DNA of 64,000 nt from NCBI RefSeq assembly GCF_013214175.1, contig NZ_JABSPA010000010.1, positions 1 to 64,000 of the forward strand. Reading direction: 5' to 3'. Numbering within the stretch: position 1 is the first letter of the stretch; every line of letters starts with the position of its first letter. The stretch comes from Colwellia sp. (GTDB lineage: Bacteria; Pseudomonadota; Gammaproteobacteria; Enterobacterales; Alteromonadaceae). Below, piece after piece: positions 53,483 to 63,023 of the stretch. Both the position numbers and the translations under genes were made by a program. The notes under the pieces were generated by a model. It saw nothing but the letters and a program-made list of their open reading frames with translations, had not been told where the DNA came from and made no database searches.

Positions 53483-54682
53483 TTACCAGGCAGAGCCTGC
53501 TTGAATGTAAAAAACCGTATCCTCAGGTCCCTTAGCGATATCTACTCCCATATTAAAGCCATAACGACGTGCAACTAGGTATCTAAAACCAACGCCTTTA
53601 CTGACTCTGCTAGGGCTCTCTGAAAACTCTGAAAATTCATTGGTGGCTTTACCCACACCGGCAAATGCATTTACTTCCCAGCGTAAATTGATTTTATAGA
53701 TTAATTCCAGCTCAGACATGGCAACAGACTGTCCTTGATAGCGGGCGGCGGGAATACCGCGCATACTAATACTTGGTGTTGCGTAAGGGGGTAAAAGGCT
53801 GTCACTGTTAGCGTAATTTGCTTCTACTCTAAAGGCAGTACGCCAATGTTTAGACAGCTGAAAGTAATGTAAAGCCGATAACTCTGTTAAGTGATAATCA
53901 ACATCAGAGCCAATAGTTTCATCAAACCAGAGGTAATTGAGTTGATATTTTAAGCCGTTAGTTGGCGAAAAAATGTTGTCTCTTGAGTCATATTCTAAGG
54001 AAAACCCTGCGCCTGAGGTAGTGATGTTTCTAGTCAATAAATTCGTTAATGCTTCTTGCCATTCGGGCGGAAAGCTACCAATTAAGTCGTTGATATTCGT
54101 TGGTGAAATTTGCGCATCAATATATCGGTGTGTTGGGCCTAAGTAAAAGTTGCTGTCAGCAAGCTTGAACTTTAGTGTTTGCATTATAGCGGTAGCTTTG
54201 GTTTTTATTCCCAGTGGTTTGTTAAGGCTTATATCACCAAAACCGTAAAAATCGATATTAACATCACCATAACCACCACCGCCCATATAACGAATACTGC
54301 CTTGATTGAAAAAACCCATGTGGCCACCACCAACAAAATAAGAGTCATTGCCGGTATAGGCGCCAAAAGCTACAGAAACACTCGGCGGCATTAAGCTGTG
54401 TGCGGCTTGATCATTATTTTCATCTTGCATGGCAGCTAATCGGGCAGACTTTTCTTCTTCGGTTTCGTGAAAAAATAAGCCCATCATGCCTAAGCCACCT
54501 TCTACAGCTGGATCGGTGATAATAATTGGCACAGGTAGAAAGCCGTAAGCATTTTCTGACAGGTAACGTGAAGCATCTAACTGGCCATCTAGCTTATCGG
54601 TAAATAGTCCCGAAGCTGCCAAGATACTGGTCGAGAAAAGCGAGATAAAAACAGGTGCGACGATTTTTTTTAATAGGGCCAT
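53483..54682 (-). CDS. Omp85/BamA-type outer-membrane protein (surface antigen domain)
   Basis: 399 residues with a signal peptide (1-23, ending LAASG). No POTRA domains are evident. Almost the whole protein is a C-terminal Omp85-like barrel with the repeated GxGFSLEYDSRDNIFSPTNG-type strand motif (about 235-253), SMRGIPAARYQG (the barrel loop 6 VRGF/Y-like motif) and GVGFRYLVARR near the end. The last residue is Trp (GSAW). Proteins of this short type have no known export role. It may be a patatin- or lipid-related barrel. Length and absence of POTRA set it apart from BamA and TamA. Confidence 0.85.
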   Translation of the reverse strand: MALLKKIVAPVFISLFSTSILAASGLFTDKLDGQLDASRYLSENAYGFLPVPIIITDPAVEGGLGMMGLFFHETEEEKSARLAAMQDENNDQAAHSLMPPSVSVAFGAYTGNDSYFVGGGHMGFFNQGSIRYMGGGGYGDVNIDFYGFGDISLNKPLGIKTKATAIMQTLKFKLADSNFYLGPTHRYIDAQISPTNINDLIGSFPPEWQEALTNLLTRNITTSGAGFSLEYDSRDNIFSPTNGLKYQLNYLWFDETIGSDVDYHLTELSALHYFQLSKHWRTAFRVEANYANSDSLLPPYATPSISMRGIPAARYQGQSVAMSELELIYKINLRWEVNAFAGVGKATNEFSEFSESPSRVSKGVGFRYLVARRYGFNMGVDIAKGPEDTVFYIQAGSAW

Positions 54683-54786
54683 GGTTACTCTTTGAGAATG
54701 TTTGAGGAAAACCCAGTTAAATTGTTTGAATATGTGTTCATATGTAGTAATTTTCCCCTAGAAATTAATGATTAGCAAGGGGGGAA

Positions 54787-55761
54787 TTACAAACGGCACT
54801 GTAAAATCTTATCTTTTAACCATTGATGCGCCGCACTATTTAAGGTGCGCTGATGTTGCAGTAAGAACAATTCAACCATATTGCTTGGTGTTTGTTCAAA
54901 CTGATAAACACTGACCAACTGATCTTTATAAGGTGAAGAATTAGCAAAAAAGCTCGGCGCGATAAGTAAGGTGTCTGATGACTTGAGTACTTCCACTAGA
55001 ATGCTGATCTGGCTAGTTTTTAATTGGATATCGCGCTTAAAACCTTGTTTGAGCAAGATACTATCAATGGGGTTAGTCAAGGTGATACCGGAATCTTCTC
55101 GCACATTTAGATCAAGAAATCGGTAAGTAAAACAATCGGCTAATGCCACTTGCTGCTGTATGGCTAACGGATGACTCTTTCTTGCAAAAACCGCTAAAGA
55201 TATATTTCCTAATGAGGTGGCAATGAAAGCAGCATCATTGGGCTTTTCAATATGAATGACGAAGTCTAGCAAGCCTGATTCGAGTGATTTGTTTGAGCTT
55301 ATATTTGCTGAGTACTCAGACAGTTGAACCGTAGGCGCTTCATTATTAATACTCTGCACTAAAGGTAAGAAAAGTGTATGGCTGGCTAAAGAAGGCAGAG
55401 AAATAGAAAAGTGTTTATCACAACTTTGTGGCGAGAAGTCATCACCTTGTAGAATAGACTCAAGTCTTTGTAATAGGTCTGGCAATAAAGCTTCTATGGT
55501 TTGCGCTTTTTCTGTTGGTACTATGCCGGTTGATGTGCGATGAAAAAGTGGGTCTTCAAACAGATCTCGTAAGCGCTGCAAGGTTCTACTCATGGCCGAT
55601 TGCGATAAGTACAAACGCTCAGCGGCTCTGCTGACATTCTTTTCTTTTAATAACACGCTAAGTGATACCAATAAATTAAGATCGACCCTTGCTAATTTTT
55701 GTTCTAATAAAGCCATCTGTTTCTGCCAGTGAATTGTTTTAATAATGAGTTGAGTATACAT
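54787..55761 (-). CDS. LysR-type transcriptional regulator
   Basis: 324 residues. An N-terminal winged helix begins LARVDLNLLVSLSVLLKEKN, and the recognition segment RAAERLYLSQSAMSRTLQRLR (about 40-60) is standard. A periplasmic-binding-protein-like effector domain follows (about 105-320). The true start may be MALLEQKL (55716), since the 15 residues before it are poorly conserved in this family. It is divergent from the DUF4136 lipoprotein gene, which it may control. The ligand is unknown. Confidence 0.92.
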   Translation of the reverse strand: MYTQLIIKTIHWQKQMALLEQKLARVDLNLLVSLSVLLKEKNVSRAAERLYLSQSAMSRTLQRLRDLFEDPLFHRTSTGIVPTEKAQTIEALLPDLLQRLESILQGDDFSPQSCDKHFSISLPSLASHTLFLPLVQSINNEAPTVQLSEYSANISSNKSLESGLLDFVIHIEKPNDAAFIATSLGNISLAVFARKSHPLAIQQQVALADCFTYRFLDLNVREDSGITLTNPIDSILLKQGFKRDIQLKTSQISILVEVLKSSDTLLIAPSFFANSSPYKDQLVSVYQFEQTPSNMVELFLLQHQRTLNSAAHQWLKDKILQCRL

Positions 55762-55879
55762 GGATATGCGTTTTGCGCATATTTGTCATGAATATAAGTC
55801 GTTGGATGACATAGGTTGACGGGAATATACTTTTATCATTGTTATCACTAAGTCAGCCTTGTAACGAGAGAGAATTAAT

Positions 55880-56488
55880 ATGAAAAATTTAATATTAAGC
55901 AATGTAAGTAAAAGAGTAACTAACACGGATAAAAAATTTGTTAAATTTAACCTTATGTATTCAGCTCTACCGCTGGTATTACTACTTGGCGCATGTTCAA
56001 GTAACTATGTGCCAGAGACAGATCAAAGTAGTTCATATGACTTTTCCAAGATCGAGACTTATAGCGTTATTGGTGATGAGCAGCTTAAAAACCCAATGTT
56101 TAGTGATATAGACCGAGCGCGTTTTGATGCCGCGATAGATATTTCAATGCAGCAGCACAATATTGAAGAAGTTAGTCCAGAGAAAGCAGATGTATTGGTG
56201 AGTTATTTTGTCGTCACTAAAGATAAAGTCAAAGTGAACTCTAGTTATAGCGGAGGTTATGCCAGCAGTTGTTATCGTTGTGGTTACGGCTATGGCGGCG
56301 GAGTTACTCATATCAATACTCGTAACTATGTCGAGGGTACGTTAGTGCTGGATATTATTGATAATGACAGCAAGCTAAGTATTTATCGTAGCACGTTAAC
56401 TAAGCCATTAAAGTCCTATGAAACTGCCGAAGAACGTCAGCAGGCAATGAATAAAGCGGTCAGCGATATGATGCAGTCATTATCATAA
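55880..56488 (+). CDS. DUF4136 lipoprotein
   Basis: 202 residues. A long N-terminal stretch precedes the lipobox LLLGACSS (Cys about 39), so the effective start may be MYSALPLVLLLGACSS. DUF4136 features follow: YDFSKIETYSVIGDEQ, ARFDAAIDISMQQ, KADVLVSYFVV and the GYGGGVTHINTRNYVEGTLVLDIID block. It is a membrane-anchored lipoprotein of unknown role, divergent from the LysR gene. Confidence 0.87.
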   Translation: MKNLILSNVSKRVTNTDKKFVKFNLMYSALPLVLLLGACSSNYVPETDQSSSYDFSKIETYSVIGDEQLKNPMFSDIDRARFDAAIDISMQQHNIEEVSPEKADVLVSYFVVTKDKVKVNSSYSGGYASSCYRCGYGYGGGVTHINTRNYVEGTLVLDIIDNDSKLSIYRSTLTKPLKSYETAEERQQAMNKAVSDMMQSLS

Positions 56489-56686
56489 ACATAAGCATTA
56501 GTTTAGTAATGAAACCGGGGGGCTATTAGCCACTTCATCAAAAAGATAATACTCACCTAGTTAAAAACTAGGTGGTGCAGAATCAGCTAAGTTGTTAATT
56601 AACTTGTTATTTGTTAACTAGTCGCGTTTAATAACTCAAATTTTGTACATCATGCTAATTGGTTTTAGAGCATGGAGAACTTACCA

Positions 56687-58303
56687 ATGAAAAACTTTCC
56701 TAAAGTAGTTGTTGCACTCACAGTGAGTATTTTACTTACCAGTATGCAGAGTTCGTGGGCTGTGGACAAAGAAGTAACACCGGGTTTTAACCATAAAATC
56801 CCTGAGCAAATAATGACGCCAAACAAGGTGAAAACCCGTATTGGTGATTTAAACTTTTATGATGGTATTCCAACCGATGAAACACTAACCAAAGTCTATG
56901 ACCATTTAGATTTTATCCGCGGTATTGATGTATTTTTGAACTTTATTCCGGCGACCTCCATTGAGGGCATCCGCTTAGGCATGAAAAGCTTAGGGGTTAA
57001 AAATTCCAATGAAGTATTGGTCTTTGATAATTTAATGGACTCCAGCCCGTTATTTTTAACAGGTAATACCGATACTGTTTATGCATGTGCCATGTTAGAT
57101 CTTGAAAAAGATGGCGTGACTGTCGTTGAAATTCCAGCTGGCGCTGGTCCAGGTACAGTAAATGATGCTTTCTTCCGTTTTGTTGTTGATATGGGTGCTC
57201 CGGGTCCAGATGCTAAAAAAGGTGGCACTTACATTATCTTACCGCCGGATTATAAAGGTGAGCTAAAACCAACGTTAAATGGCATGCAGCACAGAGGGAA
57301 AGATACTCGAATTACTACTCTGATTGCAGGTATAGAAACTAAAGTTTGGGTGGCGCAATCTACCAGTTATACCAATTGGCTGATATTACGTGGCTTCTTA
57401 AAAGATGGTAAGCCTGATCATGCCTCCAATATGTGGCGCACGGGTTTAAAAATCTATCCACTAAAAGATGCTAAAAAACCGAAAACAATGAAATTTGTTA
57501 ATGGTAGTGGTAAGTACTTTAATACCGTCCATGCCAATGATTATGAGTTCTATGAAGAGTTATGGCATGTATTACAAAAAGAACCTATTTCATTCTTGGA
57601 GCCGGAACTTAGAGGACAAGCAGCAGCTATTGGCATTCAAAAAGGTAAGCCCTTTAATCCCGATGCTAGAATGAAGGCCATTTTAAAAGATGCAGTCGCT
57701 GTAGGTAATGCAACGGCTCGTAGTATTGCTTTTAAATCACGAGATGAAAATGCTTATTTGTTTGCCGGCAAGCAGTGGTTTACCGGTTTCATTGGTCGTG
57801 ACTATCAGTGGTTAAAAGATGGAGGTGCTGGTGGCCGTAATATGGATGCTAGAACATTATTCTTCTATATTGCCACGGTAAATACACCGGCAATGGCATT
57901 ACAAATCCCTGGTATTGGTTCAAACTATGCGATGACAACGGCAGATAATAAAGGCGATATCTTATACGGTGAAAAAACTTATCAAGTGACATTACCTGCT
58001 AATGCACCAGCAAAAGATTTTTGGTCTATGGTGGCTTATGACCCACAAACACGCTCAGAGTTACAAGTGCCAGGAGGATCTAAGTACCCAAGCAAAAATA
58101 ATAAGCGTGATGCTTTGGTGTATAACAAAGATGGCTCGGTGACTTTATACTTTGGTCCTAAAGCGCCTAAAGGTAAACCTGTTGCTAACTGGACAGAAAC
58201 TACACCGAATAAAGCCTGGTTTGCCATGTTACGTTTATATGGACCGTTACAACCTTGGTTTGATAAAACTTGGGCGCCAAGTGATTTTCAGCTAATTGAC
58301 TAG
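56687..58303 (+). CDS. DUF1254/DUF1214-domain exported protein
   Basis: The start at ATG 56687 (MKNFPKVVVALT) follows GGAGAA by eight bases. The 538-residue product has a signal peptide (1-25, ending SWA). The DUF1254 domain (about 85-210) has NTDTVYACAMLDLEKDGV, and the C-terminal DUF1214 domain has FWSMVAYDPQTRSELQVP and the WFAMLRLYGP ending. The family is widespread in marine bacteria without an assigned reaction. It acts outside the cytoplasm by inference from the signal peptide. Monocistronic. Confidence 0.88.
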   Translation: MKNFPKVVVALTVSILLTSMQSSWAVDKEVTPGFNHKIPEQIMTPNKVKTRIGDLNFYDGIPTDETLTKVYDHLDFIRGIDVFLNFIPATSIEGIRLGMKSLGVKNSNEVLVFDNLMDSSPLFLTGNTDTVYACAMLDLEKDGVTVVEIPAGAGPGTVNDAFFRFVVDMGAPGPDAKKGGTYIILPPDYKGELKPTLNGMQHRGKDTRITTLIAGIETKVWVAQSTSYTNWLILRGFLKDGKPDHASNMWRTGLKIYPLKDAKKPKTMKFVNGSGKYFNTVHANDYEFYEELWHVLQKEPISFLEPELRGQAAAIGIQKGKPFNPDARMKAILKDAVAVGNATARSIAFKSRDENAYLFAGKQWFTGFIGRDYQWLKDGGAGGRNMDARTLFFYIATVNTPAMALQIPGIGSNYAMTTADNKGDILYGEKTYQVTLPANAPAKDFWSMVAYDPQTRSELQVPGGSKYPSKNNKRDALVYNKDGSVTLYFGPKAPKGKPVANWTETTPNKAWFAMLRLYGPLQPWFDKTWAPSDFQLID

Positions 58304-58317
58304 CTAGATCCATTTGA

Positions 58318-58350
58318 AGTAACCTTTATTACTCGTTAATAAGGGTTACT
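58318..58350 (+). terminator. hairpin downstream of the DUF1254 gene
   Basis: AGTAACCTTTATT pairs with AATAAGGGTTACT over 13 bp with one mismatch, 15 bases beyond the stop codon. The rest of the 319-bp gap up to pldA shows no gene. Confidence 0.6.
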
Positions 58351-58622
58351 CATTACCATTTCAAGTGACTTGTTTGAGCGTTAAGTGAGGTTAATAGCTC
58401 AATTTACTACCTCACCTAAGTTTACTCTCCACTTCGCATAGATGTTTTTCATTGAATAAAAGGGCGGTGATTGTAAGGTCAAAAACTGTAAGCTAGGTAA
58501 TGATGTTTGCTAGTAACAAAATATTTATTATATAGTTAATAAATAGAATGCTTTAAGTTGCGCAGTTGTTTAAAGTTGTTCTTAACCTTACGTACTTGTA
58601 TAGCTTGTAGTTAAACTTTTAT

Positions 58623-59597
58623 ATGAATAACTTATCCCTCGTTAAAATATTACCTTTATGTCTATTATCATTTAGCTTGTTGAGTCATGCGAATGATAAA
58701 GAAAATAACACTAATGAAACGGATGTTAGTGTTGCCACAAAACAAGTACAAAAACAGCCAGCAGCGCAGTCAGAGAAAAAAGAAAACTCAGCTTATTTTG
58801 ATCGTCTTTCCTCGCAAAAAAAGTCTTCATTTGATCCCTACGTAATCACACCTCATAAAATGACTTATCTTTTACCTTTTAGCGTTTCAGATAATATGAA
58901 TAGGGAAGTCTATGAGGGAATAGGGCAATGGGGTGAAGAGGTTCAAAGCCTTGAAGCAAAATTTCAATTTAGTTTAAAGGTACCATTAACACAAGAGGCT
59001 ATTTTCACTGAGGGCGATAGCCTTGATTTTTCTTTTACTTTGCAATCTTGGTGGCAGCTTTATAACCAAGAGTTATCCCGTCCGTTTAGAGAAACAAATT
59101 ATCAACCTGAATTATTTTATACCGCACCATTAGACTGGCAACCACTAGGTGGGCAAACAAATATGGTTGTTGGTTTTGAACATCAATCTAATGGCCGTAC
59201 ACAAATGTTATCGCGAAGTTGGAACCGCTTGTATTACATTTTCACTTTTGCCAAAGATAATTATGCGGTGTCATTTCGTCCATGGTGGAAGATCCCTGAA
59301 GGCAGCAAAGAAACAACACCTGATGAATCAGCTAATGATAATGTTGATATTTCAGATTATATGGGGCATTTTGATCTGACTTTGCTCTATAAATGGCAAA
59401 GCCTTGAGTTTTCATTTGTAGGTCGCCGAAACTTTAAAGAGCATAAAGGTGGCATGGAATTAGGTATCACCTTCCCACTTTCAGGTAAGTTAAAAGGTTA
59501 CTTTCAATATACTAACGGCTATGGCGAAAGTTTAATTGACTATAACCATTCACAGCAAACGTTTGGTATTGGCATTGCATTAACTGAAATATTTTAA
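58623..59597 (+). CDS. pldA: outer-membrane phospholipase A
   Basis: A 324-residue enzyme that hydrolyses phospholipids that have moved into the outer leaflet of the outer membrane. Signal peptide (1-23), then a polar linker (about 30-70). The OMPLA barrel has the catalytic His and Ser in GFEHQSNGR (about 183-191) and the Asn in SRSWNRLYY (about 198-206). Calcium-dependent dimerisation is known for the family. The C-terminal aromatic residue (EIF) fits BAM recognition. The preceding 319 bp is non-coding. Confidence 0.93.
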   Translation: MNNLSLVKILPLCLLSFSLLSHANDKENNTNETDVSVATKQVQKQPAAQSEKKENSAYFDRLSSQKKSSFDPYVITPHKMTYLLPFSVSDNMNREVYEGIGQWGEEVQSLEAKFQFSLKVPLTQEAIFTEGDSLDFSFTLQSWWQLYNQELSRPFRETNYQPELFYTAPLDWQPLGGQTNMVVGFEHQSNGRTQMLSRSWNRLYYIFTFAKDNYAVSFRPWWKIPEGSKETTPDESANDNVDISDYMGHFDLTLLYKWQSLEFSFVGRRNFKEHKGGMELGITFPLSGKLKGYFQYTNGYGESLIDYNHSQQTFGIGIALTEIF

Positions 59598-59642
59598 TAT
59601 TACTCAATTGTGTCTCGTCATGAGATACGTGACAGTTTATAG

Positions 59643-59677
59643 AAAAAGGCGGTTACTCATTGAGTAACCGCCTTTTT
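59643..59677. terminator. bidirectional terminator
   Basis: AAAAAGGCGGTTACTCA and TGAGTAACCGCCTTTTT form a 17-bp perfect stem. It ends both pldA and the convergent small gene. Confidence 0.92.
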
Positions 59678-59691
59678 AGTCTTGGTGCTAT

Positions 59692-60051
59692 TTAACTTGT
59701 TTCTTTTAAGAAACGGTAGTTACCTTTAATATCACTTTGGTATTGCTGGCAAAACTGACCCATTGGCGCTTCAATTTTTAGTGCGCCATAACCTTGATGA
59801 GCTTTACGCTCGACTCTGTCCCAACTTATACCTTCAACTGTCATATAGCCTTCACTAAAAGCTTTTAATCGAGCAAGCTCTTTGAACTTGTTTTTATCTA
59901 TGGGTTGATCACAATCTCTTTCCAGATAAATTAACTTGCTGGCCGCTTCAGCTAATAATAATTCAACTTCACCTTTTTCTGTTTTAGTTAGTGACTCAGT
60001 TGCTAAGGTAGCGTTGCTTACTAGTAATAACATTAATATGAATTTTTTCAT
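59692..60051 (-). CDS. exported hypothetical protein, 119 residues
   Basis: Signal peptide (1-17, MKKFILMLLLVSNATLA). The mature part is helical, Glu/Lys-rich, with two cysteines (RDCDQP and QFCQQY) that could pair in the periplasm. I do not recognise the family. Convergent with pldA across a shared terminator, and no operon partner is visible. Confidence 0.72.
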   Translation of the reverse strand: MKKFILMLLLVSNATLATESLTKTEKGEVELLLAEAASKLIYLERDCDQPIDKNKFKELARLKAFSEGYMTVEGISWDRVERKAHQGYGALKIEAPMGQFCQQYQSDIKGNYRFLKETS

Positions 60052-60301
60052 TGGTGACCCTCACTATTTCCATGTTTGCAGATGACTGTTTTTTACTTTG
60101 GCTGCAAAATAAAGTGCATCTTTGTTGTCTCGCCAGCACTTCTTGTCTGGCTTGTGCTAACTACAATAGGGAAATGAGTTAACTAAGTACAATGACTTAG
60201 TTGCACTAGTATTATGTGTTTAGCACATAACGCTAGTGCTTATTGGTCTGTAGGATTAATAGCGAGGTGGTTTTCTTTGTTAGTTCGTTAAAAGTAATAA
60301 G

Positions 60302-60982
60302 TTAATCAGCTGTGTTGCTATTCAGCTGTGCAGTTAACGGCTCGTAGTTAGTAATGGCGGGGAAATCAGTAATAACAGTCGCTGCTTTCTTACTGTCAGG
60401 GTTGGCAATGGCCAGTAAGTGCTTAATGCCGTACTGCTGAGCAGACTTGAGTATTTCGATACTGTCATCAATAAATAGTGTGCTATCACAATCAAAGCCA
60501 TGTTTGTCTTGCAGGCGTTGCCATAATAACTGTGACTCTTTGCTGACGCCAAATTCATGGGTAGAGTATAAAGTATCAAAGTATTGATCTAATTGAGTGC
60601 GTTCAATTTTAAGTGACAGAGCTTCTGGATGAGCATTGGTCACCATAACAATATCTTTACCACTGGCTCTTAGCGCTAATAAAAAATCTTTGGCGTCACT
60701 GCGCAATTGTATTAAATGTTGAATTTCGCGTTTGAGCTCTTTAATTGGCATCTGGGTTTGCTCAGACCAGTAATCGAGACAATACCATTCAATCGTACCA
60801 ACAACGGCTAAGTAATCAGCTTTTAATTTTGCTTTTGCTGCCTCTAGCGAGATCGACATTTTTTCACTGTAACGTAATGGCAGATGCTCTAGCCAAAAAT
60901 GGTTATCAAAGTGTAAGTCTAAAATAGTACCGTCCATATCAATCAACACGGTAGAAATTTCTGACCAATTAATGTTTGCCAT
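60302..60982 (-). CDS. yrfG: HAD-family GMP/IMP nucleotidase YrfG
   Basis: The start is placed at the second ATG (60982), because AAGGA overlaps the first one. The 226-residue product has the HAD motif I VLIDMDGTILDL (nucleophile Asp), motif II MVTNAH, the motif III lysine in GVSKESQ and motif IV LFIDDSIEIL. The cap region has FWLEHLPLRYSE, typical of YrfG, a cytoplasmic phosphatase for purine nucleotides. It is divergent from nudE, as in many gammaproteobacteria. Confidence 0.92.
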   Translation of the reverse strand: MANINWSEISTVLIDMDGTILDLHFDNHFWLEHLPLRYSEKMSISLEAAKAKLKADYLAVVGTIEWYCLDYWSEQTQMPIKELKREIQHLIQLRSDAKDFLLALRASGKDIVMVTNAHPEALSLKIERTQLDQYFDTLYSTHEFGVSKESQLLWQRLQDKHGFDCDSTLFIDDSIEILKSAQQYGIKHLLAIANPDSKKAATVITDFPAITNYEPLTAQLNSNTAD

Positions 60983-61107
60983 ATTGGCCATTCCTTAAAA
61001 TAAATTGTAGTGCAATAAATATTAGCATTTTGCTATTCCAAAAGTATTGTTTATCGTGTCATTATAGTGATATCTAATGAACAAAAATAACTTAAGTAGC
61101 TAGCTAT

Positions 61108-61659
61108 ATGGCTGATAACAATCAACTACCTATCATAACTAATCGTCGACAAGTGGCTAAAAGTGCCTTATTTGCTATTGAGCAAGTAGACTTAACTTTT
61201 AGCAATGGTGAAGAAAGGCAATATGAGCGCATGATGGGCTCTGGTCGTGGTGCGGTGATGATAGTACCTATGCTTGACGATGAGACATTATTATTAGTCA
61301 GAGAGTATTGTGCCGGCACCCATAGTTATTTATTAGGTTTCCCTAAAGGTCTTATTGACGAAGGCGAAGTTCCTCATCAGGCAGCCAATAGAGAGCTACA
61401 AGAAGAAATTGGTTATGGTAGTGAGCAGTTACAGCAAGTGACTGAACTTATGATGGCACCAGCTTTTTTTAATGCAAAAATGACCATTTTTTTAGCTACG
61501 CAGCTTTATAGTGCAGAGCTTGAAGGTGATGAGCCTGAGCCTTTACAAGTGGTATCTTGGCCAATTAAAGACTATAAAGAACTATTACAACAAACAGATT
61601 TTACCGAAGCACGCAGTATTGCAGCATTAATGTTGGTACGAGATTTTCTTGAAAATTAA
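61108..61659 (+). CDS. nudE: ADP compounds hydrolase NudE
   Basis: A 183-residue Nudix hydrolase for ADP-ribose, NADH and ApnA-type substrates. The Nudix box is intact: GLIDEGEVPHQAANRELQEEIGYG (positions about 89-112; G, E, REL, EE and G in place). It lies upstream of cysQ with a 57-bp gap, a conserved pairing with yrfG divergent. Confidence 0.95.
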   Translation: MADNNQLPIITNRRQVAKSALFAIEQVDLTFSNGEERQYERMMGSGRGAVMIVPMLDDETLLLVREYCAGTHSYLLGFPKGLIDEGEVPHQAANRELQEEIGYGSEQLQQVTELMMAPAFFNAKMTIFLATQLYSAELEGDEPEPLQVVSWPIKDYKELLQQTDFTEARSIAALMLVRDFLEN

Positions 61660-61716
61660 CTTTCAATGAACTGAAAATCAATCATGTACTAAAGCAACGT
61701 TGAACGGGGTGTAAAG

Positions 61717-62538
61717 ATGAACCAAGATAAATTACTAAACATTGCTTTAGAAAGTGCTAAAAAAGCTGGCGTAGAAGTAATGAAATATTATCGTCAGGGA
61801 AACTATACCGCAGAAATGAAAGCCGATGAAAGTCCGGTTACCAGTGCCGACATCGCAGCAAATGATATCCTCATGGATCAGCTTAAAACACTGACACCTG
61901 ATATTCCTATTATTTCGGAAGAAGTGGGAGCAGTGCAGTTCAGCGAACGCAAAGATTGGTCTCGTTATTGGTTACTCGACCCTATAGATGGTACCGGTGA
62001 ATTTATTATTGGTAGTGGCGACTTCGCGGTAAATATCGCTTTAGTTGAAAATGGCTGGCCAACCCTTGGCGTTATTCACGCCCCCGATCATTGCCTGACT
62101 TATTATGGCCAAAAAAACCTTGGAGCCTTTAAAGATAATTGTCAGGCTAGTTATGCGATTCGTGTGGCCGAGTATCAAGAAAACCGCCGTATTAAAGTTG
62201 CTATAAGCCGTCGTCAGCAACTGCAATTGATGGGGCAATATTTAAATGATGATTACGATTATGACTACGTAGCTTTGGGCAGTTGTTCATTGAAAAACTG
62301 TCTTATCGCTGAAGGCGGAGCTGACTGTTATTTGCGTATCGGCGTTACGGGTGAGTGGGATACCGGTGCTAGTCAGTGTATTTTAGAGCAAGCCGGCGGT
62401 GATATTATCGATAGTGAGTTTAATCCGTTAAGTTACAATAAACGCGAAAGTTTACTTAACCCCGATTTTGTTAGTTTAGGTGCTAGAGACTTTCCTTGGC
62501 AAAATATTATTAAAGCCCATAGAAAAGTATATGAATAA
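61717..62538 (+). CDS. cysQ: 3'(2'),5'-bisphosphate nucleotidase CysQ
   Basis: 273 residues of the inositol-monophosphatase-like family. It clears PAP made during sulfate assimilation. Metal-binding motifs: SEEVGA (about 68-73), WLLDPIDGTGEFI (about 88-100), and the C-terminal GVTGEWDTGASQCIL with the WDxG signature. Co-directional with nudE and possibly co-transcribed. Confidence 0.95.
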   Translation: MNQDKLLNIALESAKKAGVEVMKYYRQGNYTAEMKADESPVTSADIAANDILMDQLKTLTPDIPIISEEVGAVQFSERKDWSRYWLLDPIDGTGEFIIGSGDFAVNIALVENGWPTLGVIHAPDHCLTYYGQKNLGAFKDNCQASYAIRVAEYQENRRIKVAISRRQQLQLMGQYLNDDYDYDYVALGSCSLKNCLIAEGGADCYLRIGVTGEWDTGASQCILEQAGGDIIDSEFNPLSYNKRESLLNPDFVSLGARDFPWQNIIKAHRKVYE

Positions 62539-63023
62539 CAGCGAGCTATGCCAGGTATATTGATTTCAAATAATACTTGGCCTTTTATTCTGTACTTTAG
62601 TAAAGCGAAGTAGTTCGTTTTGCATAAGATTTATGCTAAATTAGCGCTATTAGTTGAAGTGAGCTTAGCGCAAACTTCCGGTATTACCGTCATTAGGTCA
62701 TTTGTTTTAGCGATGTTATCCAACGTATTAAAAAAACACATATCACACCACCAAGCTGGACGTCGTCCTTGCTTCTTTAAAAGTATCGATCAAATCTAAT
62801 TTTTTGGTGGATAGCCTATGCTGTCAGCCAAAATATCACTTTGCTATTTTCCCGACCATTTTGCTATCTGCTACTTTTTCAGCGATTAATTTTACTTGTA
62901 TCTACACTTTTACTTGGAAAATTAACCGCTCGAGTTTTACACCCTAAATATTCAATTATCATTATTTAATATTCTATTAATGTTATTTAATTAAAAACTA
63001 CTCAATTAGTAAGAGGAAAAACC
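62539..63023. other. intergenic stretch, no gene recognised
   Basis: 485 bp. The part 62720-62830 (CACACCACCAAGCTGGACGTCGTCCTTGC and nearby) is less AT-rich than its surroundings and could be the remains of an insertion element, but no frame or inverted repeats are clear. The promoter of the DUF1338 gene should lie close to 62950-63000. Confidence 0.4.

Noticed and set aside
62700-62830. Possible insertion-sequence remnant before the DUF1338 gene.
   Set aside because: Composition differs slightly, but no inverted repeats, target duplication or transposase frame could be identified.
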